From the NCBI GenBank assembly GCA_964418425.1, contig CAYQLT010000079.1, positions 1-10,735 on the forward strand: 10,735 nucleotides of DNA, in the 5' to 3' direction. Positions 1 through 6,075 of the stretch are shown one piece after another. The position numbers were made by a program, and so were the translations under genes. Source of the stretch: CAYQLT01 sp964418425. GTDB lineage: Bacteria; Bacillota; Limnochordia; Limnochordales; Geochordaceae. The number at the start of each line of letters is the position of its first letter. Position 1 is the first letter of the stretch. Under the pieces are notes generated by a model. That model had not been told where the DNA came from, made no database searches, and was given only the letters and a program-made list of their open reading frames with translations.

Positions 1-266
1 GTATCGTGGACGTCTGGTTCTCCTTGTGGCTCGAGGACCGCTACAGCTACCACTGCGAACGACGCGCTATCGACGGTACGCTCTACCGGTGCGATAACGC
101 ACCCCATAAGCGTTGGGCGTCCGTGAAGACTTTTCCGCATCATTTCCACAACGGCTCCGAGGAACGGGTGGTCGAGAGCTTTGTTCCTGCTGAGCCGGAA
201 GCTGGCCTTGTCCGGTTCATGGAGTTCGTCCGGGAACGCTTGAAAGCCAAGGACCCTCACCCGTGA
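1..266 (+). CDS. TumE-type toxin (DUF6516), 5'-truncated by the window edge
   Basis: C-terminal 86-88 residues of a small TumE-like (DUF6516) protein, the toxin part of TumE/TumA-type toxin-antitoxin pairs. The visible hallmarks are ERRAIDGTLYRCDNAPH (tyrosine, aspartate and asparagine before a PH) followed by TFPHHFHNGSE, which match the family's 'RYDN..H....PHH.H' core. A GTG at position 6 could be a start, but the frame is open to the window edge and family members usually run to about 100-120 residues, so the true start probably lies upstream. The stop is TGA at 264-266. The usual antitoxin partner (a helix-turn-helix protein) is not seen downstream: the overlapping frame from 263 has no recognisable domain. 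The toxin therefore looks orphaned on this side, unless the partner lies upstream. The family call rests on motif resemblance only. Confidence 0.72.
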   Translation, partial: IVDVWFSLWLEDRYSYHCERRAIDGTLYRCDNAPHKRWASVKTFPHHFHNGSEERVVESFVPAEPEAGLVRFMEFVRERLKAKDPHP

Positions 267-469
267 GAAGCGCTCCGGCAAGTACTGTGTCCGGGCCCTG
301 CGCAGGGTCGGCCCACCGGGCGGCCCGGCCGATGTTCCGCGCCAGGCAGTACGTGGCCGTCAGTGTTCCGAACCTGCTGGGGACGGCGGTCGGCGATACC
401 CGGGTAGGGCTGTTCCCACCCGATGCACGCCGGGAAACGAGACGTGATAAGTCCAGGTACCGCCGCAAC
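267..469. other. no recognisable gene
   Basis: Stretch of about 200 bases between the TumE stop and the exonuclease remnant. Open frames exist on both strands because of high GC, but none shows a domain. One plus frame starts at GTG 263, overlapping the TumE stop as GTGA, which is where an antitoxin would be expected. Its composition (many R, A, P, G) does not look like an HTH antitoxin. Confidence 0.4.
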
Positions 470-860
470 AGGGCGTCTTCCCTCGCGAGCGCCGGCCGGC
501 CAGCAGCCGCAGGTAGCGGCTGGGGTCGCGTCCGAGTAGTACCGGAGCAGCCCCGAGCGCTCCAGTACGCGGTCCAGCAGGGCCGGCGGGCGCAAGGCGC
601 CCACCTCGCGCCGCAGTTCAGCCACCTCCTGGGCGACGGGGAGGAACGCCCGGCGCAACCCCTCCACCGTCTCCCGCCGCGCCGGCGCGGTGCGTTCGAC
701 GTCGGGCCGCAGCCTGGCCAGCAGCTCCAGGGTCGCCGCGACGTCGTCGGATGCCCGGTGGGCCGGCCTTGCGGTCGTTCCCAGCCGTTCGCACAGGCCC
801 TGCAGTGTCAGGTCGGGGCCGCGCCGCAGATGGGTGGTGCGGGAGGGCCTGCGCCAAACA
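470..860 (-). pseudogene. DnaQ-like DEDDh 3'-5' exonuclease remnant, possibly from an exonuclease-helicase fusion
   Basis: Minus-strand frame containing LTLQGLCERLG followed after a few residues by AHRASDDVAATLELLARL. This resembles the last part of a DEDDh exonuclease domain (Pol III epsilon/DnaQ type), where an AHRAL-DA motif carries the catalytic His and last Asp. About 60 residues later comes ALLDRVLERSGLLRYY, reminiscent of a UvrD/Rep helicase segment, so the parent may have been an exonuclease-helicase fusion. The N-terminal half of the exonuclease, with the D-x-E motif, is absent. Downstream, coding sense moves between frames: adding one base near 527 and another near 489 would give a continuous SRYLRLLAGRRS then REDALLRRYLDLSRLVSRR. 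Seen: the motifs and frame changes. Inferred: a dead 5'-truncated gene, or a truncated gene with base-loss errors. Confidence 0.5.
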
Positions 861-889
861 CCGATCCGGTTACCCCGGCGGCGCATCGC

Positions 890-1224
890 TTACCCGTCCG
901 GGAACAGATCGGCCACCCTCACTTTGTCGAGGATGCACCGCGCGCCGCCCCCGCATTGCTTCCCCGCGCGACCTCCCGCGAGGGCCTGCCCACCCTCAAA
1001 ACCCATGACCTCTGGGGAGTCCTTGTGGCCCGCCACGTTACCCGCTCGGGAGGGGTTCCCGCCCGTCCATCACCCCCAGAGCCCGGAGCCGCCCACGGAA
1101 GCCACGGTTGGACGCAACAGTAGGTCAGCCTGGCGCAGTCCCAGTTCGTGAGGGGCGCAGCGGCGTCTGTCGCGTTCGACCCCAACGGGAGGTCCTCACT
1201 TGCGTGGGTTCGGCGTGAAACGCC
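890..1224. other. no confident gene; one possible 48-residue minus-strand ORF
   Basis: About 330 bases without a recognisable gene. On the minus strand a short frame from GTG at 1036 to TAA at 890-892 ends in ARCILDKVRVADLFPDG, which has a protein-like composition, but it matches nothing I know and lacks a good ribosome-binding site. Its stop lies three bases upstream of the ATG that opens the frame holding the exonuclease remnant. It may be the tail of another decayed gene. Confidence 0.25.
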
Positions 1225-1683
1225 TCAGCCGTCGCGAAAGCCGGCGAGGAAGATATGGTACGAGTTCGAGCGGGGATCGTACTCGACGTGAACCCGCCTC
1301 GGGTATGGTTTACCGCTCGCAGCCGCCGGGCGCGGTATGTCACGGCTGAAGCTGACTTTCGACAGGAGCAGTTGCCGGCTGATCATCGGCTCGACGAAGG
1401 TGGGCTTACCCCGGTAGTAGCCGAGGATGAGCGTCTCCTGGAAGGACCCCTGGAGTTGCAGATCCCCGACCGGCAGCGCATGGACTCCCATGTAGGGCAC
1501 GCAGGCCTCGTCGGGCGGCGGCAGGACGTATCCCGGTGCCAGCGCGTCCTCAGTGGGCAGGGTGCGATCGCTGCAGTCGGCGGCCCGCACCGCGGCGATG
1601 GGAACGCCGTAGAAGTGCAAGTCGAAGTGGGGCACCTGGTACATGCCCGGTGGATGCCCTGCCGGCTCCCAGTGAAGCGGCCG
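1225..1683 (-). pseudogene. TTHB210-like / DUF5602 protein, N-terminally truncated
   Basis: About 150 residues matching the C-terminal two thirds of the DUF5602 (TTHB210-like) family: HWEPAGHPPGMYQVPHFDLH, then a PxEDALAPGYVLPPP block, PYMGVHALP, GSFQETLILGYYRGKPTFVE followed by PM, and a terminal PRRVHVEYD...YHIFLAGF. Members are usually longer and secreted, with a signal peptide and an N-terminal 'LP.EP.H' block. Neither is present here. Upstream of about 1683 the frame stays open to ATG 1851 but reads as low-complexity R/P/G sequence and runs over an 18-bp palindrome, so homology stops near 1680. The first internal ATG is at 1644. The function of the family is not settled; Thermus TTHB210 is known as an extracytoplasmic-function sigma-controlled protein. 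Divergent from the cupin gene. Likely a broken gene; a short translated product from 1644 cannot be excluded. Confidence 0.65.
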
Positions 1684-1727
1684 CGGGGCTCGGCTCAGAC
1701 GGTAGCACGGCAGGCTCCGTGATCCCC

Positions 1728-1745
1728 ATCCCAGGTTTCTGGGAT
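1728..1745. promoter_or_regulatory. palindromic candidate operator, copy 1
   Basis: ATCCCAGGTTTCTGGGAT: perfect 7-bp arms around GTTT, extendable by two more paired bases on each side (1726-1747). It shares 13 of 18 positions with the dyad at 1887-1904. The size and symmetry fit the binding site of a dimeric regulator; the LuxR-type protein encoded at 2499-3664 is the nearest candidate. It could also act as an RNA hairpin, but no T-run follows it in either direction. Confidence 0.55.
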
Positions 1746-1886
1746 GGTTGGGGGCACCTACGCCGGGTAGGGTGCGACCACGCGGCCCCACGACGCCGAT
1801 TGCAGGAGGCGTTGCTCCTTTGCCTTTCCGCTCTTGGCGACGGGGGCTCAAGTCTGCGCCGTCGTCTACTTCGTAGGCGTCAGGCT

Positions 1887-1904
1887 ATCCCACAAATCTG
1901 GGAT
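1887..1904. promoter_or_regulatory. palindromic candidate operator, copy 2
   Basis: ATCCCACAAATCTGGGAT: perfect 6-bp arms around six bases, with the same outer hexamers and the same length as copy 1, and also followed by GG. It lies about 110 bp upstream of the cupin ATG. Conserved arms with a diverged centre are what a protein-binding site would show, rather than a simple sequence duplication. Confidence 0.55.
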
Positions 1905-2016
1905 GGTGTCGACCACTGGTGCGCGCTATGGTTGCCCCGTACGGCACCGGGTTACGGTGCGACCGGCCGGCCCGGTAAGACCGCCCGCCGGGGCCGCAGG
2001 CGAGGGGGGACCACGC

Positions 2017-2502
2017 ATGCACAGCGCCGCGCGCACGCACGTGCGGCCGGGCGAGGGGGATGCCGCCTGGTTCCTCGGCCACCTGTTCGTGTTGAAGGTG
2101 AGGGGAGAGGATACGGGCGGACGTGTTTCGGTGCTCGAGCACGTGGCCGCGCCTCTGCCGCTCATCGGCGCCCCTCCGCACATCCACCACCGGGAAGACG
2201 AGGCCTGGTACATCCTGGAGGGCCGCGCCACCTTCTACGTGGAAGATCAGGTCGTCGAGGCCGGGCCTGGGTCCGTCGTCATCGCCCGGAAGGGGCAGAG
2301 GCACTGGTTCAACAACCCCGGTCCGGGCCCGCTCAGGATGCTGGTGATGTTATCCCCGGCGGGTTTCGAGCAGTTCTTCTTCGAGCTGGGCGAGCCTGCC
2401 CGGGCGCACACACTGCCGCCCGCTCCACCGGGCCCACCGGACGTGCAGCGGCTCGCCGAGGTGGGCAAAAGGTACGGCCTCGAGTTGCTGCCACCGTCCT
2501 AG
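2017..2502 (+). CDS. cupin-domain protein
   Basis: 161-residue single-domain cupin. Motif 1 is at about residues 52-68 (PPHIHHREDEAWYILEG: two His and one Glu for metal binding). Motif 2 is at about residues 82-98 (PGSVVIARKGQRHWFNN, with the third His). All four metal-binding residues of the cupin fold are present. The N-terminal stretch before residue 20 and the Pro-rich C-terminal tail are not conserved features. The start was chosen at ATG 2017 because GGGGGGA lies seven bases upstream; an in-frame ATG at 1834 would put the operator dyad inside the gene. The substrate is unknown: proteins of this size may be enzymes or small-molecule sensors. The gene lies downstream of two dyads, divergent from the DUF5602 fragment and convergent with the LuxR-type regulator, whose stop codon overlaps its own. 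A cytoplasmic location is likely, as there is no signal peptide. Confidence 0.88.
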   Translation: MHSAARTHVRPGEGDAAWFLGHLFVLKVRGEDTGGRVSVLEHVAAPLPLIGAPPHIHHREDEAWYILEGRATFYVEDQVVEAGPGSVVIARKGQRHWFNNPGPGPLRMLVMLSPAGFEQFFFELGEPARAHTLPPAPPGPPDVQRLAEVGKRYGLELLPPS

Positions 2503-3664
2503 CAGCGACCGGGCGGGGAAGCGGCGGCGCCCCGGGAGCCGGCGAACATTCTGCCCAACGGGGACTCCGTGTGAAAGAGGCAGGCAAGCAGAGCCCGCCG
2601 GCTGCGAACGTCGGTCTTGTCGAAGACGCTCTTGAGGTGATCCTGGACCGTGTAGGCGGCCACGTGGAGCCGGCGGGCGATCTCGTCGGTCGAGAAGCCG
2701 CGGGCGACGAGGTCGACAATCCTGCGCTCCTGGTCGGTAAGGCCGTACATGGCGGCCATGCGGGCGAACTTCTGCTCCGGCCCCGCCGGGCACACCACCA
2801 CGATGGCGGCCACCTCGGAGCTGCTGCCCGGCGCCGGGGACAAGGCGGAGACGGTCCACCAGCGGCCGGAGGAACCCCGGAGGGTGAGCTCGGGTGGGCG
2901 TACATCCCCTTCCACCCCCGGGGCTCGTGCACGCTCGAGCGCCGCGACGGCGGACTGGAGGGCTAAGGGAAGGGGGTGCCCGATGGCGCCGTCGGAGCGC
3001 AGCACCCGGACGTCATCCAGAACCCTGTCGGCCCCCCGGCTGGCCGCCACCACCCTGCGCCGGTTGTCCACCAGGAACGCCGCTGGGGGCGGGGGCGTAC
3101 CTTGCGCGTCGGGCTGGCTTCCATGGCGGCCGCCAGAAGGCGTGTCGCCTGACGGAGGGCTTCTCCCAGGTGGGGAGCCGACCGTCGCAGGAAGAGCAAC
3201 TCCGGCGTGCCGAAGTCCGGGGCGTCGGGGGCTCGCCCGATGCACAACCCGCCCCAGTACGCGTCGCCCGAGCGCAGGCAGGCGCGGACCTCGTGGCGTA
3301 TGCCGTACGGCCCGTAGACTTCCACGTAGCGCGGCTCCTGCTCGAGCCTTCCGCGGGTGTACTCCGACAGGAGGGATGTCACCGCGCCCCGGGCTCGTAG
3401 GTCGAGGAAGCTCACCCTTTCCCGCTGCAGGTAGATGCCACCGAAAAACAGGGTGGCCGCGCGGGGGTCGAACCCCTCGACGACTCCCTCGGTAGCGAGA
3501 AACGTCGCCGGATCGGTGTGGAGCATGGCCATGGCGTCGGCCCGAAGGGCCGTGCCCACCAGGTGGAGCGTCAGGGCCGTCAGCCGGTCCAGGGGCACGG
3601 CGGCGCGGCGGAGACACTCGATCTCCCGCAAAGGTTCGTCCAACCGGCGTGGCAGCTCCGCCAT
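2499..3664 (-). CDS. LuxR-family transcriptional regulator with GAF-like sensory half; one frameshift
   Basis: Predicted regulator of about 388 residues once a single frameshift is corrected. The N-terminal 180 residues (MAELPRRLDEPLREIE..., YVEVYGPYGIRHEVRACLRS, WGGLCIGR) resemble a GAF-type sensor. The C-terminus, about residues 305-365, is a LuxR/NarL helix-turn-helix: GLTDQERRIVDLVARGFSTD, then EIARRLHVAAYTVQDHLKSV. The start at ATG 3664 is supported by GGAGGAAT seven bases upstream. The halves lie in two frames; adding one base in the G5-C-G5 run at 3085-3095 joins them (…KVR then PPPPAAFLVDNRRR). The stop TAG (2501-2499) overlaps the cupin stop (2500-2502), so the two genes are tail to tail without a terminator. 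Likely role: control of the cupin and DUF5602 genes through the 18-bp dyads (inference). It may be a true pseudogene if the base loss is real. Confidence 0.8.
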
Positions 3665-3665
3665 G

Positions 3666-3678
3666 CTGATTCCTCCGG
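3666..3678 (-). promoter_or_regulatory. strong ribosome-binding site that fixes the LuxR-type regulator start
   Basis: On the minus strand GGAGGAATCAGC precedes the ATG ending at 3664. It decides against the longer in-frame start at 3775, which would put a 20-bp tandem repeat inside the coding sequence. Confidence 0.7.
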
Positions 3679-3680
3679 GA

Positions 3681-3720
3681 TCCGCCACGGTCGTCCACGA
3701 CCCGCCACGGCCGTCCACCA
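3681..3720. repeat. tandem 20-bp repeat just upstream of the LuxR-type gene
   Basis: Two adjacent 20-bp units, tccgccacggtcgtccacga and cccgccacggccgtccacca, match at 17 of 20 positions. They end about 17 bases before the start codon, directly upstream of the ribosome-binding site. The period of two helical turns puts both units on the same face of the DNA, as expected for a tandem protein-binding site. The location would suit repression or autoregulation. The regulator is unknown. Confidence 0.55.
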
Positions 3721-3872
3721 CCAGCGACTGCGAGCCGCCGGCGAACTGGGCTCGGGCTGGCAACTTGCGACCCATTGCGTCGGCGCCGGCGCAGTACCTC
3801 GGGCGGTTCCGGCTGCGTGCTCACGACGCGCTCCCGCCGACCCCTGTTTGTTTCGCCAGCTCCCAGTTCAGT

Positions 3873-4445
3873 TTAGCAGGAGCAACCGCCTGACTGCAGC
3901 ATACCAGCGAACGGGGGGGCCTTGGCGAAGGGGAGTGTGGAGGCAGCCCAGGCTCCCTCCCGGGCCTCCTGCGGCCGGCCGACCCTCTGGGCGACGTCGG
4001 GTGACTGCTTCAGCACCCACTCTCCCGGCTGGAGGGGGTCGAAGCGGAGCTCCAGGCGCAATTCGTAGTCCAGCTGGTAGGAATGGCGGAGCGTCGCCGG
4101 GGGAGGCTTCCCGGCTGCTCGCTCGGGAGCGCCGGGCCGCCTCCTCCCCCGTCAGGCCTTGCGCCGGACTCGGGGGTCCCGAAACGATGAAGCCTCTCCC
4201 GGTCATGAGAGGCTGGCGCCGAGTCTTGAGCCTGTTCGGCGATACTCCGCAGGGCAGGACTGGACTTCGGTTACGACCGCTGTCAAAGCCTGGGCGAGAC
4301 AAACGGGCTTCTCTGAAGCACCTGCTCGGCGGCCTCGGCGGCACGGAGCTGGAAAACCGTCGCATGCTGCAGGGTGGCCACCGCCTCCAGCGCCACGAGG
4401 GGGGTCAGCAAAAGCCGGTGCCGACGGCCAGTGCCTGGTGGTCAT
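3873..4445 (-). pseudogene. unidentified second gene of the AbrB cassette, decayed
   Basis: The minus-strand frame opens at ATG 4445, overlapping the AbrB stop as ATGA, which suggests a translationally coupled partner. It reads MTTRHWPSAPA, then coding sense moves one frame (removing one T of TTTT near 4413 gives LLTPLVALEAVATLQHATVF and QLRAAEAAEQVLQRSPFVS), then back to ALTAVVTEVQSCPAEYRR. Farther down HSYQLDYELRLELRFDPLQP, GEWVLKQSPDV appears in a third frame and ends at TAA 3873-3875. I do not recognise the protein. A PIN-domain toxin would be expected beside AbrB, but no PIN motif with paired aspartates is visible. The piece ELRFDPLQP recurs as ELCFDPVQP next to the second AbrB copy, so it was part of the duplicated cassette. 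At least three frame changes argue for a dead gene. Confidence 0.4.
4191..4214. repeat. inverted repeat, 8-bp perfect stem
   Basis: AGCCTCTC, eight-base loop, GAGAGGCT. It lies inside the decayed cassette gene. Read on the minus strand it is followed by TCATCGTTTCG, too poor in T for a convincing intrinsic terminator. Confidence 0.4.
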
Positions 4446-4822
4446 CCGCCCGATGCCCGGCTGAATCCCTCGAGGGGCCGCTCGGCCGAAGCCGCGGCCT
4501 CCCGGAGGGCCTCAGCGTCGGCAACCAACCCCGCCGAGCGCCGGGACTTCTCCCATCGCTCGGCCAGCCCTCGGCGCCCCTCTCGAATGGCCTGTCGAAC
4601 CGTCTCTTCGTCCAGGGGGTGGCGGGGCTTGACCAGCCCTCGGAGGTCCTTGAGCGACGTCGGCCGGGGAAGCACGATGATGCGTGCCTCTCGCTCGCTC
4701 ACCGCTTCCACGAGGAGGTCGTCCCCGACCTCGATGCCCAGCCGCTCGCGAACGGCCTTCGGCATCGTAATCTGCCCCTTGGGGAGCACCCTTACCACGC
4801 CCATCGGATGACCGCCCCTCAT
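4442..4822 (-). CDS. AbrB/SpoVT/MazE-type DNA-binding antitoxin, copy 1
   Basis: 126-residue protein with a swapped-hairpin AbrB domain at about residues 7-54: VRVLPKGQITMPKAVRERLG, IEVGDDLLVEAVSER, ARIIVLPRP. This is the typical 'kGQiTlPkevRe.lgi..GD.l' signature of antitoxins and SpoVT-like regulators. The rest is a charged helical region (VRQAIREGRRGLAERWE) that would bind the toxin in a TA pair. The start at ATG 4822 is favoured by AGGAGG ten bases upstream (4833-4838); ATG 4804 (MGVVRV) is the alternative. The stop TGA (4444-4442) overlaps the ATG of the next, decayed gene. Near-duplicate of the copy at 6886-7197. Likely role: DNA-binding antitoxin that represses its own operon (family knowledge). 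Its toxin partner appears lost. Confidence 0.85.
   Translation of the reverse strand: MRGGHPMGVVRVLPKGQITMPKAVRERLGIEVGDDLLVEAVSEREARIIVLPRPTSLKDLRGLVKPRHPLDEETVRQAIREGRRGLAERWEKSRRSAGLVADAEALREAAASAERPLEGFSRASGG
4478..4803. repeat. 326-bp direct repeat, copy A (AbrB cassette)
   Basis: Aligns without gaps to 6886-7211 with about 18 mismatches counted by eye (near 94% identity). It covers the AbrB coding region from its start to the AEAAASAER segment. Many substitutions are at third codon positions, which suggests both copies were under coding selection for some time. Confidence 0.8.
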
Positions 4823-4839
4823 CTCCAGTCTACCTCCTG

Positions 4840-4983
4840 CTACAGGAACTTGGTCGGGCCGATGCGTTCCAGGAGGTTCCGAGGACTCAGGCGGGCGAGT
4901 TCGTGACGCCCAGGCAGCAAGGCCCGGGACTGCTCGCTGTGGTCCCAGGATGCGGCCAGACGGGCTCCCGCGGTGGACAGCAT
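4840..4983 (-). CDS. unidentified short ORF upstream of AbrB copy 1, probably a gene tail
   Basis: 47 residues from ATG 4983, ending RLSPRNLLERIGPTKFL and stopping at TAG 4842-4840, immediately before the AGGAGG of the AbrB gene. The spacing looks like an operon junction, and the composition is protein-like rather than random. The frame continues upstream (PSGPQMLSTAG), but coding sense seems to pass to another frame (TSKTLSLAERAADA near 4990-5030), so this may be the C-terminus of a frameshifted longer gene. No family recognised. Confidence 0.3.
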   Translation of the reverse strand: MLSTAGARLAASWDHSEQSRALLPGRHELARLSPRNLLERIGPTKFL

Positions 4984-5076
4984 CTGCGGCCCGCTCGGCC
5001 AGGGACAGCGTCTTGCTGGTGCCCGCCGGCATGCAGGGCAGCGGGCTCTTGCTGGTGGCGCACGATGCCCTCCTGG

Positions 5077-5102
5077 TAGCCGGGTCCTGCACAACCCGGC
5101 TA
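5077..5102. repeat. inverted repeat, 9-bp perfect stem
   Basis: TAGCCGGGT, eight-base loop CCTGCACA, ACCCGGCTA. It sits 22 bp upstream of the -35 element at 5125 and between divergent transcription units. No T-run follows on either strand, so an operator is more likely than a terminator. Confidence 0.5.
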
Positions 5103-5124
5103 TCAAGCCAGATTCGTCAGCCCC

Positions 5125-5152
5125 TTGGCAATCTCGCCCAGCATGCTATACT
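5125..5152 (+). promoter_or_regulatory. sigma-70/SigA promoter
   Basis: -35 TTGGCA (5125-5130), 16-bp spacer, -10 TATACT (5147-5152); five of six consensus matches in each box. The predicted transcript starts near 5159, about 40 bases before the ATG at 5199. It is the clearest promoter in the window and stands out in this GC-rich background. Confidence 0.7.
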
Positions 5153-5198
5153 CTGACCTGCGGGGCTGTTCCCGGCGAACTTCTCACACGGGGGGCTT

Positions 5199-5509
5199 AT
5201 GCTCACATCTGGCGGCCATAGCTTCGTCGTGCAGTTGACGGCGGCGGTACCGGTCGGCGGCCTGACGCCTCCAAGGGCCAAAGTTGCCGAAACGGTGGCC
5301 GCGAAGTACGGCTTCGCCGCACGCGTGGGCGTGCAGGGGGCACCGGGCTGGGCATGGTTCAAGGGGCAAGTACCGTCATGGTGCAGCCCGACCAGTTCGC
5401 GTCGGTCTCGCCAACCGAACCGGGCAGGGCTCCAGACTTCCCGCTGATGGCCGGAACCTCTTCTTCCGATGCCCTGGGGCCCGAGCAGGCCCATGGTGTC
5501 GGTATGTGA
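5199..5509 (+). CDS. hypothetical protein; single frameshift in a G5 run
   Basis: Starts at ATG 5199 with GGGGGG three bases upstream and a near-consensus promoter at 5125-5152. The first part reads MLTSGGHSFVVQLTAAVPVG, then AKVAETVAAKYGFAARVGVQG. From there the original frame turns into R/S/P-rich sequence and stops at 5447, while the frame reached by adding one G to the G5 run at 5336-5340 continues as TGLGMVQGASTVMVQPDQFA and ends ALGPEQAHGVGM at TGA 5507-5509. The corrected product is about 103 residues. No family recognised, and no signal peptide or membrane segment. The next gene starts inside its 3' end (ATG 5493), so the two are probably co-transcribed. That the corrected frame is the real one is inference. 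Confidence 0.45.
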
Positions 5510-5831
5510 CCCTTCGCGCATACTCGTGGTGGCAGCCCCGAACGAAACCCGGGGCCCAGGGCCGATGTCGGCCGTCCACGAGATTCTGCAGTGTCTGTCA
5601 GAGCGCGGGGCGTCCGTCTTCACCGGCGGCCGTCTCTATGCTCGCGCACAGGACGATACGGTCGAGGTCTGGTTCGTAACCGACCGGTGGCAGGACCACG
5701 CGGTTCGCCTGCAACTTTACGAACTTGAGGCGGAGGCGATGCGTAGGTTCCCCGACGTCTTTGTTGACCTGCACGTAACGCCCTCTTGCGGTATCGACAT
5801 GGTTCCCGAGGACGCGCACCCCGTCGGGTAG
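5493..5831 (+). CDS. hypothetical protein
   Basis: 112 residues from ATG 5493 (MVSVCDPSRILVVAAPNETR). Alternative starts are ATG 5469 and ATG 5563 (MSAVHEILQCLSERG). The body alternates beta-like and helical stretches: GASVFTGGRLYARA, TVEVWFVTDRWQDHAVRLQL, YELEAEAMRRFPDVFVDLHV, ending PEDAHPVG. The final pattern (a helix, then RFPDxxxDLHV and a short Pro-rich tail) resembles small uncharacterised proteins of thermophilic Firmicutes, but I cannot name a family. It overlaps the corrected end of the 5199 gene by 17 bases and shares its promoter. It is convergent with the DUF433/DUF5615 operon, and no terminator is visible in the gap. Intact single-frame ORF with balanced composition, so probably real. 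Confidence 0.6.
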   Translation: MVSVCDPSRILVVAAPNETRGPGPMSAVHEILQCLSERGASVFTGGRLYARAQDDTVEVWFVTDRWQDHAVRLQLYELEAEAMRRFPDVFVDLHVTPSCGIDMVPEDAHPVG

Positions 5832-5943
5832 TGGGCTTCGCTATCCTGGTTAGGCGTCGAAGGAGGCGAAACGCGCGCCGACGTCGGGCTGAAGGCGCAG
5901 AGCGACGGTGGGGGGTCCCTTCCTTGGCCCGGCTGATCGGCTC

Positions 5944-6075
5944 TTACAGCGAGCGGGCGCTAAGGTGGGCGAACAGCAGCCGCTGGCGAAGCACGGCCCG
6001 CAACAGCTCCTCGCCGTCGTCCTCGTCGAAGATGACGAAGTCGGCGGGGATGCCGAAAGCCTTGCCCAGTGTCAC
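5944..6075 (-). CDS. small acidic ORF coupled to the truncated DUF5615 gene
   Basis: 43 residues from GTG 6075 to TAA 5946-5944: VTLGKAFGIPADFVIFDEDD, GEELLRAVLRQRLLFAHLSA, RSL. The start overlaps the DUF5615 stop as GTGA, so translation could be coupled. It contains an acidic patch and an amphipathic helix. It does not match the usual C-terminal part of DUF5615 proteins, so it is either a separate small gene or the tail of another gene joined here by a deletion. No family recognised. Confidence 0.4.
   Translation of the reverse strand: MTLGKAFGIPADFVIFDEDDGEELLRAVLRQRLLFAHLSARSL

Larger units (their letters stand above)
1684..2016. promoter_or_regulatory. divergent regulatory region between the DUF5602 fragment and the cupin gene
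   Basis: About 330 bases with no gene of its own. It holds two near-identical 18-bp dyads (1728-1745 and 1887-1904), each followed some 20-60 bases later by a GGTGCGACC-containing block (near 1771 and 1957), so the whole stretch may be an ancient duplication. The cupin ribosome-binding site (GGGGGGA, 2004-2010) closes it. No convincing -35/-10 pair stands out, which would fit activator-dependent transcription. That is inference. Confidence 0.5.

Noticed and set aside
263..1123. Long plus-strand ORF of 286 residues after TumE
   Set aside because: R/A/P/G-rich, no domain, and it lies antisense to the exonuclease remnant; an effect of high GC.
1536..2966. 476-residue plus ORF across the cupin and regulator
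   Set aside because: Out of frame with the cupin motifs and antisense to the HTH; low-complexity composition.
4191..4214. Intrinsic terminator for the AbrB operon
   Set aside because: No T tract after the stem on the minus strand and it lies within the cassette gene.
3830..4906. 462-residue plus ORF (from 3518) spanning the AbrB cassette
   Set aside because: Antisense shadow of the AbrB gene; no recognisable motif.
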